DNA of 64,000 bases, from IMG/VR virus record IMGVR_UViG_3300032288_001980, positions 119,899-183,898 of that record; one strand, 5' to 3'. How positions within the stretch are numbered: the stretch's first letter is position 1; every line of letters starts with the position of its first letter. This document shows positions 1 to 9,900 of this stretch, piece after piece. The position numbers were made by a program, and so were the translations under genes. The notes under the pieces are model-generated. The model was not told the origin of the DNA. It saw only the letters and a program-made list of their open reading frames with translations, and ran no database searches. The stretch comes from a virus.

Positions 1-762
1 GCTGAGAAAAGTAAAATCATTTTTTCCGTTCAGTTGTACCAGGTCATCTTTTTGATCCATAAATCGCATCGTGCCAGGAGGTATTTCTTTAACCCAATTA
101 CCTTCTCTTTGTCCGTTCATTAAATGAATAGCAATGCTGGAAGCATAATCTGTTCTAAACATTTTACCAGGAAACTTATATAAGAACTTATAGTAATCGT
201 AATTATCTTTGACATGATGCCACATATTAAAAAACTGTGTACTGGGTTCACTTCTTTGCCAATATATAACTGTGCTCCACCACATGTCAATGCCATCGGG
301 ATGTAATCGTTGTTCTTCATGATGCGGCAGTTCCCAGCGCAGACCGCGAGCATTTCTAAACAATGCTAGTTCGTAATCGGATTCAAATAATAAATCTAAT
401 GCATTACTGTTAACAATATAATCAACATCTATTAATAAACTTTTATCCCACGGACTTAGCTCGTAGACATTATGCTTGTTACCGTTACTAAATTGTGCTT
501 GAAAACTGTGCCATGGACTATCATTATGAACACGGGTATTTTCTTCGTGTTTAATATCCTCTACAATAATTTTGTCAAAGCAATAGTCAATTAAATTGCG
601 AGGATGCGTTTCTATTAAATGCTCATGGGTTTTTACATCTGTGAGCAATGCTACATTGTTATTTTTTAAATTTGCCTTAACAGACAATGCTGTCATTACA
701 GCCAGTTTAGTATAATCCAGTTTGTCGTTGTTATAGGCAAATAGAACTACACCTTTACTCAT
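1..762 (-). CDS. Glycosyltransferase-like protein, C-terminus cut by window edge
   Basis: An open frame runs from an ATG at 762 to the window edge without a stop, about 254 residues. The start overlaps the stop of the upstream gene in the form ATGAGTAA. The N-terminus (MSKGVVLFAYNN) followed by alternating hydrophobic strands and a central LLIDVDYIVNS segment near residue 125 look like a GT-A fold nucleotide-sugar transferase, where Asp-x-Asp binds the metal and the sugar nucleotide. A HHEEQRLHPDG stretch and a WWSTVIYW segment follow. The family assignment rests on the DVD motif and its setting only. It lies downstream of virion-protein genes in the same direction, so it may modify the particle, DNA or host surface; that is inference. 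A second DxD protein is at 60592. Confidence 0.5.
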   Translation of the reverse strand, partial: MSKGVVLFAYNNDKLDYTKLAVMTALSVKANLKNNNVALLTDVKTHEHLIETHPRNLIDYCFDKIIVEDIKHEENTRVHNDSPWHSFQAQFSNGNKHNVYELSPWDKSLLIDVDYIVNSNALDLLFESDYELALFRNARGLRWELPHHEEQRLHPDGIDMWWSTVIYWQRSEPSTQFFNMWHHVKDNYDYYKFLYKFPGKMFRTDYASSIAIHLMNGQREGNWVKEIPPGTMRFMDQKDDLVQLNGKNDFTFLS

Positions 763-1108
763 TGATGTTTACCAAACTTTTAAGATTACGTTGCCGCTTT
801 AGTTTTTCGTTTTCAACAAAAAAATCATTCATAGCCATAGTGTATGCACTATTCAATTTTTCTAAAAATACCGGAAGGTCCTTTACCAAAACAGGCATTT
901 CGTTATTATCTAAGAATACTTGCTGTTCGGCTTTAACAGAAATCAAATAGTTTATGTATCCCATAATTTCTACAGAAGCTGTGAAAATGCCACTGTTATG
1001 GTTTACTAACTTTTGAATTTCTGCTCTTTGTTTGAGATTATTTCTTTGATTTGATAGTGTTAGACGATAATTGCTAAAGTCTAAGGCTTCTTGAAGACGT
1101 TTATCCAT
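755..1108 (-). CDS. Conserved-looking hypothetical protein, 117 aa
   Basis: This frame encodes 117 residues, mostly predicted helical and charged (MDKRLQEALDF, RAEIQKLVNHN), ending in a lysine- and arginine-rich segment. I do not recognise the family. It has a T4-type late promoter octamer GATAAATA (reverse of 1141-1148) 32 bases upstream of its ATG, and a purine-rich AGAGAAAGA stretch before the start. It overlaps the next gene by eight bases, so the two are probably translated together. A coiled-coil assembly factor or small structural protein would fit its late expression, but nothing in the sequence proves this. Confidence 0.7.
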   Translation of the reverse strand: MDKRLQEALDFSNYRLTLSNQRNNLKQRAEIQKLVNHNSGIFTASVEIMGYINYLISVKAEQQVFLDNNEMPVLVKDLPVFLEKLNSAYTMAMNDFFVENEKLKRQRNLKSLVNINE

Positions 1109-1140
1109 TGCGATCTTTCTCTGTGTATTAAGTACGCAGA

Positions 1141-1148
1141 TATTTATC
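1141..1148 (-). promoter_or_regulatory. T4-type late promoter octamer GATAAATA
   Basis: The reverse strand reads GATAAATATCTGCG, close to the T4 late -10 consensus TATAAATA, 32 bases upstream of the ATG at 1108. The same octamer-to-start distance is seen at 40243 on the plus strand. Late promoters of this kind have no -35 element and are read by a gp55-type sigma factor, which is encoded at 29673. Confidence 0.7.
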
Positions 1149-1157
1149 GCAATAGAT

Positions 1158-2207
1158 TTAGCTGTCTACACCGGAAGTTGTAAATCCTTCTGCCAAAATA
1201 TAAGCAGGAGGAGTAATATTAAAATTGGATTGACCGAATGAATTGGGCGCCGCATACATTACATTAGATGTTAGTACGTGTGTACCGTTTACATTTATTC
1301 TAAATGCCATGTTGTCCAACTCAAATCTAATAGCAACGGTTCCGTTATTGTCTACTAATCGACCATAGACCTTAAGTCTAAATGTGGAATATCCGCCATA
1401 ACCACCGTAACCTCCATATCCCCCGTAGCCGCCATAACCACCGTAACCTCCATATCCCCCGTAGCCGCCATAACCACCGTAACCGCCATAACCGCCACCT
1501 GAGCCAGCACTACTGGCTGTCATTAATAATATTTCATTGGCCGAAAGGTCATAAAATCCTTTATTTTCGCTAACTGCATAAGTGCCTGTATTTGATGCAG
1601 TATTGATATCTAATACAAATGTTCCTAGTTTGCTGTATACATCTTGCCATGACTGATAGCCGCGGCCGCTACCTCCGCTGGCAGTCATATGCAATCGTAA
1701 CTGACCGCCGCTATTAAAAAACCACCTAGCTTGGTCAAAACTACCAAATTGATAATTAACCGTAGCTGATATTTTATATTTCCATGGAGTAGATCTTGAT
1801 GTAGTACCTAATGTTGCAAATTGTTTTCTTGCAGATACTAAATTGTTTTTATTTGTATCAACCAGTGAATTTAATACTTTAAGAACCTGTGCTTGTTGCG
1901 CCGTAATAAGTTGTCCCACCGCTGTTCTAGACAAATTAGTTGTTAGTGGCAACGACCCTGTATTATGTGCAGAAATGTTAACTATGTCAATGGTACTATT
2001 CCATAATGAACTGGTTATTTTATTTCCGACTACTGCTAATTGTGCAGTGGGAGTTTGTCCCCAACCATATTTTAACAACGCTTTTCTTGCAGGATCAGTT
2101 GTAGGGCCACCACCTTGTTCGGTAGGTCCCCAGATTTTATTCACGGCCTGAGCTAGCTCATTCCATTGAGCCGCTGTTACTATTTGACCTTGGATAAAAT
2201 CAGTCAC
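1158..2207 (-). CDS. Virion/fiber-like protein with a (Gly-Gly-Tyr)n tract, 349 aa
   Basis: The protein starts MTDFIQGQIVTAAQWNELAQ, like the N-terminal part of several phage tail appendage proteins. Its C-terminal half is beta-rich. Between residues about 235 and 272 it carries roughly twelve tandem Gly-Gly-Tyr triplets in a row, preceded by a Gly/Ser stretch. Glycine-rich motifs are known to form the receptor-binding loops or polyglycine helices of T-even adhesins such as gp38; whether this tract does the same is inference. The gene sits directly downstream of the 2209 gene in a run of virion-protein genes. The triplets are encoded by a near-perfect 36-bp DNA repeat (see 1393-1482), which could change copy number. 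Confidence 0.65.
   Translation of the reverse strand: MTDFIQGQIVTAAQWNELAQAVNKIWGPTEQGGGPTTDPARKALLKYGWGQTPTAQLAVVGNKITSSLWNSTIDIVNISAHNTGSLPLTTNLSRTAVGQLITAQQAQVLKVLNSLVDTNKNNLVSARKQFATLGTTSRSTPWKYKISATVNYQFGSFDQARWFFNSGGQLRLHMTASGGSGRGYQSWQDVYSKLGTFVLDINTASNTGTYAVSENKGFYDLSANEILLMTASSAGSGGGYGGYGGYGGYGGYGGYGGYGGYGGYGGYGGYGGYSTFRLKVYGRLVDNNGTVAIRFELDNMAFRINVNGTHVLTSNVMYAAPNSFGQSNFNITPPAYILAEGFTTSGVDS
1393..1482. repeat. 36-bp tandem repeat coding for Gly-Gly-Tyr triplets
   Basis: Units at 1393-1428 and 1429-1464 are identical 36-mers, and 1465-1482 repeats the first half. Each unit encodes four Gly-Gly-Tyr triplets on the minus strand. Because codon choice is preserved between units, not just the amino acids, recent DNA-level duplication is more likely than selection on protein alone. 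The flanking sequence to about 1500 continues degenerate GGY triplets. Confidence 0.9.
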
Positions 2208-2208
2208 T

Positions 2209-3261
2209 TTAACGTACTCCTACGACAGCCTCGATTAATCTGACGCCTTGTTCGTCAGAATTTACTAACGAACGACCGATGACTGTGTAGGGGTCTGGTC
2301 GTTCAACCGCTTTAGCAATTCCTGGCATATTGCTAGAAACTAGTCTAGCTCCTTTCCACACAGGACCTACTACTTGCACTGGCACACGACCTGTTAAAGC
2401 TACTGGCAGTGCTTGGCCTTTACGTAGGCCTGCACCGTTTAGTATAAAGGCTGGCTCAGTGGAAACAACGCCAAACACTTGGTCGTCTGCTTCGCTTTGT
2501 GTTTGAGTAACTTCCTTTTCGCCGCCCAATTTAATTACTGTTCCTGGTGTGTAAGGAACATCTGATTCATAATATTCTGCAACGTCAGCAAATTCTGCTT
2601 GAATCGCAACGCCTCGGAATTTAACACCTGTTCTATTAGCTAAATTAAAACCTTTGCCAATAGTTGGAAATTCTGGAAGAATAGCAGTTTCTGTAGCGTT
2701 AGGAGTAAACTCGTCTGCACTCATTATACCCATAATTCTCTTAGTTGCTGTTACTGTTTGATTGGGTTGTCCTTGATTAATAACAACTTTTTCAGTGTTA
2801 TAATGAATAATGACGTCATGGAAAAGTCCGTTTGTATCTCTTATAGTTGCATAAACAATTGTGTTGCTGTCGGGGAATCCTAACATTACCCACTTTGTAC
2901 CATCCCATACATATAATGTTTTTGTAGCAGGGTTGAACCAAAAATCTCCAGCTCTGTTTCCAGCTACTAACGGTTCCGTGTCACGGACGTATCTGTTAGC
3001 AATTTCTTTCCATGCGCCGCTGGTGTCAAAAACACTAAGAGCTTTTGTAGATTTGTTAAACCATAGCTGTCCAACAATCGGATTTGCAGGTGCAGTAGGG
3101 TAAGAAAAGTTTTCTAGCATTGCTACTAGGTTTTCTGCCATTACTTCACCGTAGCCGGCATAGTTTTTACCCACTAGCCTAATGCTGGTGCTGACATCCA
3201 AGGTGCCATCGGCAATACTTGTTAGTAGCGTACCATCTGATTTATTGACATCATATGCCAT
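2209..3261 (-). CDS. Tail-fiber/structural protein, 350 aa
   Basis: The product begins MAYDVNKSDGTLLTSIADGT and has repeated short modules with tryptophans (GQLWFNKSTKALSVFD, GDFWFNPATKTLYVWDG), a pattern typical of virion fiber proteins in T4-like cyanophages and pelagiphages. A central segment FADVAEYYESDVPYTPGTVI followed by VFGVVSTEPAF resembles the D-AEYYE-PGTV motif found in the C-terminal parts of many phage tail fibers. The stop at 2209 is separated from the next start at 2207 by one base. The reverse-strand GTTAAATA at 3282-3289 and a GAGGAA Shine-Dalgarno lie upstream. The exact fiber role is not shown by the sequence. Confidence 0.7.
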   Translation of the reverse strand: MAYDVNKSDGTLLTSIADGTLDVSTSIRLVGKNYAGYGEVMAENLVAMLENFSYPTAPANPIVGQLWFNKSTKALSVFDTSGAWKEIANRYVRDTEPLVAGNRAGDFWFNPATKTLYVWDGTKWVMLGFPDSNTIVYATIRDTNGLFHDVIIHYNTEKVVINQGQPNQTVTATKRIMGIMSADEFTPNATETAILPEFPTIGKGFNLANRTGVKFRGVAIQAEFADVAEYYESDVPYTPGTVIKLGGEKEVTQTQSEADDQVFGVVSTEPAFILNGAGLRKGQALPVALTGRVPVQVVGPVWKGARLVSSNMPGIAKAVERPDPYTVIGRSLVNSDEQGVRLIEAVVGVR

Positions 3262-3281
3262 TGTAATTCCTCGTTATCTTA

Positions 3282-3289
3282 TATTTAAC
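3282..3289 (-). promoter_or_regulatory. Possible late promoter octamer GTTAAATA
   Basis: The reverse strand reads GGTTAAATATAAGATAACG starting 20 bases before the ATG at 3261. It matches TAAATA but not the full TATAAATA consensus, so it is a weaker candidate than 1141 or 48768. Confidence 0.45.
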
Positions 3290-3294
3290 CAACT

Positions 3295-3942
3295 TTAGGC
3301 CACTCTAATTCTTATAGTGTAACGTACTTGTAAAAGTCTATTTGCAGACTTTTGAACCGGGTGGAAAGTAACATGAGTTAACAATAATCCTCCGTTTAAT
3401 GTAGTTCCTTTACTTTTTAAACCAATTTCATCAAATACAAATGAACCGTCAAAAGAACTAGCATTGTCTAAGTTATCTTGACTTTGTCCTGCTAAGTTAA
3501 AAACTGTATCGCTGACCATAGGCTCATTATAATCGATAACACAGTTAACAACAATATCACTGTACGTTAAGCCATTAATGTGCTCGTAAGTGATAAAATT
3601 GCTAGTAGTATCTGTATTATTAACAGTATCGTTGCCGTCAACTACTTTAAAAAATGTAGGGCTGTATAAATCTTCGTTTTGGCCGCTGATATTTGACCCT
3701 TTGTATGTAATAACACCCATAGAGTCGATAATTGTGCCTCCGTTGCCAAAATGCATTTCATACACGGGGCCTACTCTAGTAGTAGGACCAACAAATGTAT
3801 ACGCTAAACTTTGCACAAGTGCAATACTTAGGTTTTCAGGGTTAATAGCATTTCGCTGATTTACAAATACTTGGCCCGTAACTGGGTCAAATACTTTTAA
3901 ATGTCCTTCTATTTTTAGAGTAGCATTTTCATTTGATAACAT
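3295..3942 (-). CDS. Conserved virion-like protein, 215 aa
   Basis: The product (MLSNENATLKIEGHLKVFD...) is rich in beta-strand-forming residues and ends in a basic RLLQVRYTIRIRVA strand. Proteins of this appearance lie among baseplate and fiber genes in T4-like phages of marine bacteria, but I cannot name a function. It sits between the giant virion gene and the fiber-like gene at 2209, in the same direction, with a TAAATA-type element (3963-3970) just upstream. A baseplate-peripheral or short-tail-fiber-attachment role would fit the position only. Confidence 0.6.
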   Translation of the reverse strand: MLSNENATLKIEGHLKVFDPVTGQVFVNQRNAINPENLSIALVQSLAYTFVGPTTRVGPVYEMHFGNGGTIIDSMGVITYKGSNISGQNEDLYSPTFFKVVDGNDTVNNTDTTSNFITYEHINGLTYSDIVVNCVIDYNEPMVSDTVFNLAGQSQDNLDNASSFDGSFVFDEIGLKSKGTTLNGGLLLTHVTFHPVQKSANRLLQVRYTIRIRVA

Positions 3943-3962
3943 GGTTTTGCCTTTAATTTACA

Positions 3963-3970
3963 TATTTACC
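3963..3970 (-). promoter_or_regulatory. Possible late promoter octamer GGTAAATA
   Basis: The reverse strand reads ATAGGTAAATATG, 21 bases upstream of the ATG at 3942 and overlapping the stop codon of the giant gene. Only the TAAATA core agrees with the late consensus. Confidence 0.4.
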
Positions 3971-6900
3971 TATTTAAATCACCCTCTTTTTCGGTGACAA
4001 AAATTGCAGCCAATGTGCGGCTTTCTTTCAGGGTTTTACCCGGCTCATTGAAAATTACAGTAGGTTTATTGAATATAATAGCCCCTGTTTTTTCACGTTC
4101 AACTGGAATAGTTTGTACTGGGTCAGCATCCATAACAACTGCACCTGCACTATGACTTGCGGCGCCTGTACCTAACGTTCCTCGCACTAACTTGCCTAAT
4201 ATATTTCCGTTGGCTTCGTAATATTCGATACGTTCGCCATCGATAAAAATAACACCTGGGTGACGGAAAGTAATATCTACTCCGCTTAATTTGGTTACAT
4301 CTTCAACTTCAATATACTCACTTTCTGGAGTAATTGCAGTAACCAGTGTAGTTTTAGCATCGTTAGCTATTCTAGAATAAGACCACTCATTATTTAATGA
4401 TTTTAACATACGGAAACTGTATAGTTCATATTCTCCTAACTCATAAATCTGAGCTTCGCGGGGGTATCTTGTTTCTACTAGAATTTCTAATGCGTCGCCA
4501 GCTTTAAGTATAGCTAATTCTTCGTCGGGGTTTTGTTCTAAACGTAAAATATTAAATGGTGCTCCATCAATGATGATTTGCAATTGTTCTGGTAATATGC
4601 CGAAATCGCCACCATTGTAAATTGCATCTAATAGAGCTTCTAATTGTTCTCTAGTAGGGTCAACGCCTACCCCTGGGAAATCCCATGGGCGACGATTTAA
4701 ACCTGGTTCGTATGTGTTAAAATCCATTGTGGTTGGATTACTTGTGTCTGTATTAGGGTTAATAGAATTAACTAAACTTGGACCTTGGCCTGTTCTGTTA
4801 AATTTAAGTTTTACACTTGGATACACATATTCTTCGACGGTTATTTCTCCGGAGTCAGTAACGTCTCTAGTATCTAATACTTCACGCAGTTTACTGTGAT
4901 ATGGTTTAGTTTGATCAATATAATCAATGAACTGCTCTACAGTATCTTTTTCATAGAACGGTTTTTGATCTAGACCTTTAACTGCTAGGTTGTCAACATG
5001 CAGATACGTGCTTTTTGCAATCCAGTCTACTCGGTTGTGTTCGCTGTAAACGTATCTTACCATTGCAAAGAACAATTTGTTATAATACTTGGCAAATCGA
5101 TTAATAAAAATATCTTCTCTTAGTGCTGTTAGTATTTCGTAAAACTCTTGACTTGGTTCTGGATCCCAGCGTTTAAAGTCCCATGGGCCGTTGTCCCATA
5201 GGTCCTGTTGCTTTTGACTATTAAACAGAATTTCTTTAAATGCAATAGTACCGTTCTTTCTATAACGTAAAATTTGCTGACCATCTACATATTCGTAGAC
5301 AGCAAATTTGCCTATTGCATCATTTTTAACTAAAATATAATCGCCATTGTTTAAAGTTTCTGTTAGCTGGAATATAACTTGCTCTGATTCTACTTCATAG
5401 CTATAAGGAATAGTTGCATCGTAGCTAGGATCCACGTAGTCGATGTAATTCCAGAATTTAGTTAACTCGTAAAAATGCTCGCCCTTGGTAAAATCCTGCA
5501 AATGTCTGTCCCAGTTTGCTATAGTGTTAACTAAATCAATTTCCGCTAACAATTGATTTACAACTTCAACGAAGTTTCTACGAGCTTCACTACGATTTTT
5601 AATCCAGCTTTGTTGAGTTGGACGAATTCTATTACCGTAGCGATTAAACTGATTCAGTCTTGGATCAGGTACATCATTTGGTAATGGCATCTTGATAGTA
5701 TTGTTAGCTAACAATGTATACTCGTACAATTTGTAGAAAGGTTGTTGTCCAAACGCTCTTGTTAGATCTTCAGCAGTGAATGTTCTAAAAGCTCTATAAT
5801 AACTATTGTTTTGTTTAACTATCGAACCAAATGTATATGCTGTTTCGGGTTGATAATCAGTATAGGTAGTTGTATATGTTGTGCTGTCATAACCTACTAG
5901 ACTGTCGCGCAGTCTAATATGTAGCCATTCAGGTATACCTGTTGTGCCATCATTTTCGCGAAGTATCATCCACTGGCTGTGTACATTTGTATCATCCGCT
6001 TTAAATTTAATTTGTAAACTAGTTGTAGTGTCATTTAAGAACTGTGTTACGTTAGCAATAATAAAACTGTCCTTGCTAACTGGAGCAAACCAACTGATAC
6101 CGCTGTTAGTTGGATCAGTAATTATGCTGGCTAATGTAGCAATAGGAATTCTTCTTTCTTTACGATTGTTTGGTAATGTAGTTTTATCTTTTACCCAGAA
6201 ATAATATTTTGTAGCTTGAGCACCTGTTTCTGTAGTATAAACAACCGTAGAGTAACTGTTGTTACTAATGTCGCCATTAGGTGTTATCTTTGCTGTACCT
6301 GTTGGAACTTGTCCATCAACTGGCGTGCCATTTTTAACAGCTTCGTTGTAAGCAATTGGGTCCACACTAGTTTCTATCCACTCGTAGATGTCGATGCTAC
6401 TACCAGTAAACAACTTACCCCAATTTTTAATTCTGTAGTCTAATGTACCTTGTTCGTATTCTACATACTTGACATTGCTAGTGTCCCACCACACTGTGCC
6501 AACTTGGCGATGAGTCCAATAGCTGTCAGGGTTAACTGAAATATTATCGTCAGTGGTAATTTCATACTGAGCAGGATCTACGCTACCTTTGTGATCTATT
6601 TCAATATCAGCGACACTAGGTATGATTCCTTTGTAAGGGTCATATAACTCCAAATCTATTAAGATTCTATCTAGTTTGTAATCGTATAAATTTACTTCAT
6701 GAATTTTATAAGTATCAACCAATGGGGATTCTTGGTCATATAAATCAAAGTTTTGATATAGTACAGGTATCAAAGTAATATCGTCTTCTACTCTGTACTC
6801 ATATTGCCATTGGTATACTTTGTATCCGGATTCTTCTTCGACATAGGCAAGTTCATTGTCTACCCAATTGTATCTCGGACTGGTTCTAGATGCCTCTAAT

Positions 6901-9900
6901 AAAGTCTTAGTTTTGAATACTACAGGAGCATACAGATAAACTGTTCCTTCAGTACCAGGATCAGTAACAATAGTAGAAATTTGTATTGTGTCAGAATCTA
7001 TTACGCTGTCGACCGTAACTATACCATCAATAGTATCACTACTATTAGAACCTGTAATTAACAACACATCGCCTGCTGTCATATTATGGGCTTCACTAAA
7101 TGTTACATTAGTTGGGCCAGTCGGGCTATCGTCTGCTTTGACAATTTCTGTTATTGTATAAGACTTTTGCTGTGATAAAACGCTCCACTTGCCTTCTTTA
7201 TAATTGCCTATCCAGATAGTTGGCTTTGTAGTTACATCAATGCTGTCGTATAGATCTTTTACAGATGTTGTGTCTGCTGTAACAAAATCAACGTCGTCAA
7301 AATTAATAAATCCTGCGTTAGGCAAATCTGTATCAAATACTACTTCATTTTGATCGTCGGTTAATTCAGATTTTTTACGAACAGGGAAAGTTAAATTTTC
7401 GGCGCCAGGACGATCAATCCATCGATTGTCCGAAGCCATAATATCAACGATTCTGTCGGTACTACGATCAATGTTACTAATTTCAGTAGTAGGGTCGTAG
7501 TCGGGTCTAAACCTAAACAGTTGTTTATTGTCTTTAAATTCTTTTTGTTTTAACTGTAAGCTCCATGATTGATTTGTTTCATTTGCACCAAAGTCTCCCA
7601 GCTTAAACATCCATTCTTCATCTACTTCCAACTCTTGCAAAGTATTAATTGTTCCTTCTACGTTGGTGTTACGTAAAAGTTTGCTATAGACAGCAGGAGT
7701 ACCCTGCTGACGAATCATTCCCCTTTGGAATTCAAATGTTACGCTAGGGTTTAACAATAAATTGTCAAGATAACTAGTGGTATTAATTCCTAAATTATGA
7801 CGAGCTGTTTCAACTAGTCTTGTGTTTAGAGTACTGCCTTCAATACTAAAGTATCTAGTTTCCATATCGGAAATAGTTCTATCATAGTTTGCTATAACTG
7901 TACTACCATTGATTAAATAACCGGCAGCACTTGGACGGCCTTGCCAATCTGCTGTGCGCTGGCCAATGAATTTTAATCTGTATTGTTTTAATCGTAAAAC
8001 TGGATCGTAGACAATATCATTAAATGCTGTAATGTTATCAAATATAACAGCATGTTCAATGTCTAGTATACGAATTCGAATACCAAATAATCCTGTTTGA
8101 TCGCTCTTAGTTGAAATAACAGTTACACCGTCATCTTCTCTACTAATTTTAACATTACTGATGTCCAACGGGACTTTATCTTTGTCTATCAGCGGAGCAA
8201 AGCCTCTGGTCATTACATTAAAGTCTTCAACAAAACCCTGTGGATTACTAATTATTAGTTTATTAGCACATGGACTTAATGCAATATAATATCCCTCTGC
8301 CCATTTAGTTTCGCTCCAAAACAAAAATTGTTGAGCACTTTGACGAAAGTCTTTAATACCATTCATAGTTGTATCAAAGTCACCAAATACTACCCCTTGG
8401 TCAACTATCCAGCGTTGTAGTCCTAGTAGGAAGTTAACTACTCCTTCTCTACTATTGAATACTGTGCCATAATCTACTAAACTAGGTGTTGTTTCCCAGT
8501 CTAGTGATTCTTTAACTGTAATATTACTATAAGTAAATTCGGTTACACGGCTAGTTGGCTTTGGTTTATATACTGTAAAATAAGGATTAATAAAGTCGTA
8601 ACCTTGAACTTCATAACCTTTGCCGTTATAAATTACTTTTACACCACTATAGAAGAATTCTTTATACGGAGTTCCTTTATAAAATGTTAAATTGTAACTT
8701 TCTTCGGGGATAAAATTTCCGCCGCTTTGAACTTTTAAACTGTCCGCAAGGAAACTTAAATTTCTCTTGTCAGCAAAACCGCCTAGTTTGAAAATGTTTT
8801 GTACAGTGGCATATCTTATTTGATTGTAAAAATAATCTGCCAATGTTTTACTGTCGCTGATTAAACTTTCAGCTATAATATTTTCTAGTCCGTAACGTAT
8901 AGTGGTATTGTCAGAATAAATGTTGTCGCCATATATTTCCCTGTGGAAAATATACTCCCCTACAGGAGGACGACTGCTTTGTAATTTACTTACAGAATAT
9001 TGAGTATTGTAAAAATCAGTGCCTTCAAATTCTGGTTGCCACGACTTTTCGATATACTTGTTAGGTGCTACTGTAAAGTACCATTGGGCCGCGGCCCAAG
9101 GATACTCTTCGCTTCGAATCCATGCAAGTTCTTGGTTGCCTAAGTCGCCTGCGGCCCAATCTAATTGAGCGGCTTCTTGACTAGGAGCAGATGTAATACC
9201 AGCCGTAACTGGATCTAACAAATGACCTAAATTGTTAACAGGAAAAATTGCGCTGGGTCTAGCAACCATATGATCAACTAATACCGCAGGAGGACAAGCA
9301 ACATTGCCTAACTGTAAGGCGTCAATTAACGGCTGTCTTTTGTAAGGGTCGGTCCAACTATAATGTGTATCCCACCATGTAGGCTTGACACTATAGCCCA
9401 ACATTTCCCATGGGTGAGTATGTGGACGATCTGTGTCATACAATGCTTTATAAATGCTTCTCCAACTGCCGCCTAGGCCGTTGCTAACAGTAGTGTAGTT
9501 CCAGGTAAATTTATTAGTCTGCTGATAAAAAGCAGTATTATCTAATTGATTAATACCATTGGTTGTTTTCCATAGTCTAAACAAATCACCAACATAGCTG
9601 GCCTTGTCTTCTCTAGAAACACGAGTGGATCTAAATAGTCCAGGTTCAGCATTAGTCCATCTAAAGCGTTTTTGTTTGAACCCGTCAAATATGTTATTAT
9701 AAATTCTTGTTTCTAATTCAAGTATTATATCATCTCTGTAATCGCCGTAAGCAACAATCATACTGCCGTCATGACATTGAATAAATGTTTTTGCAACGGG
9801 ATATGTGTTATCTGTAATAACCTCTGGCTTGTAAACTGGAGCCATGCCCAGTTTACTCAAACTAGCTGGCACAAAGCTATTGTTTTTAGTTTCATATACT

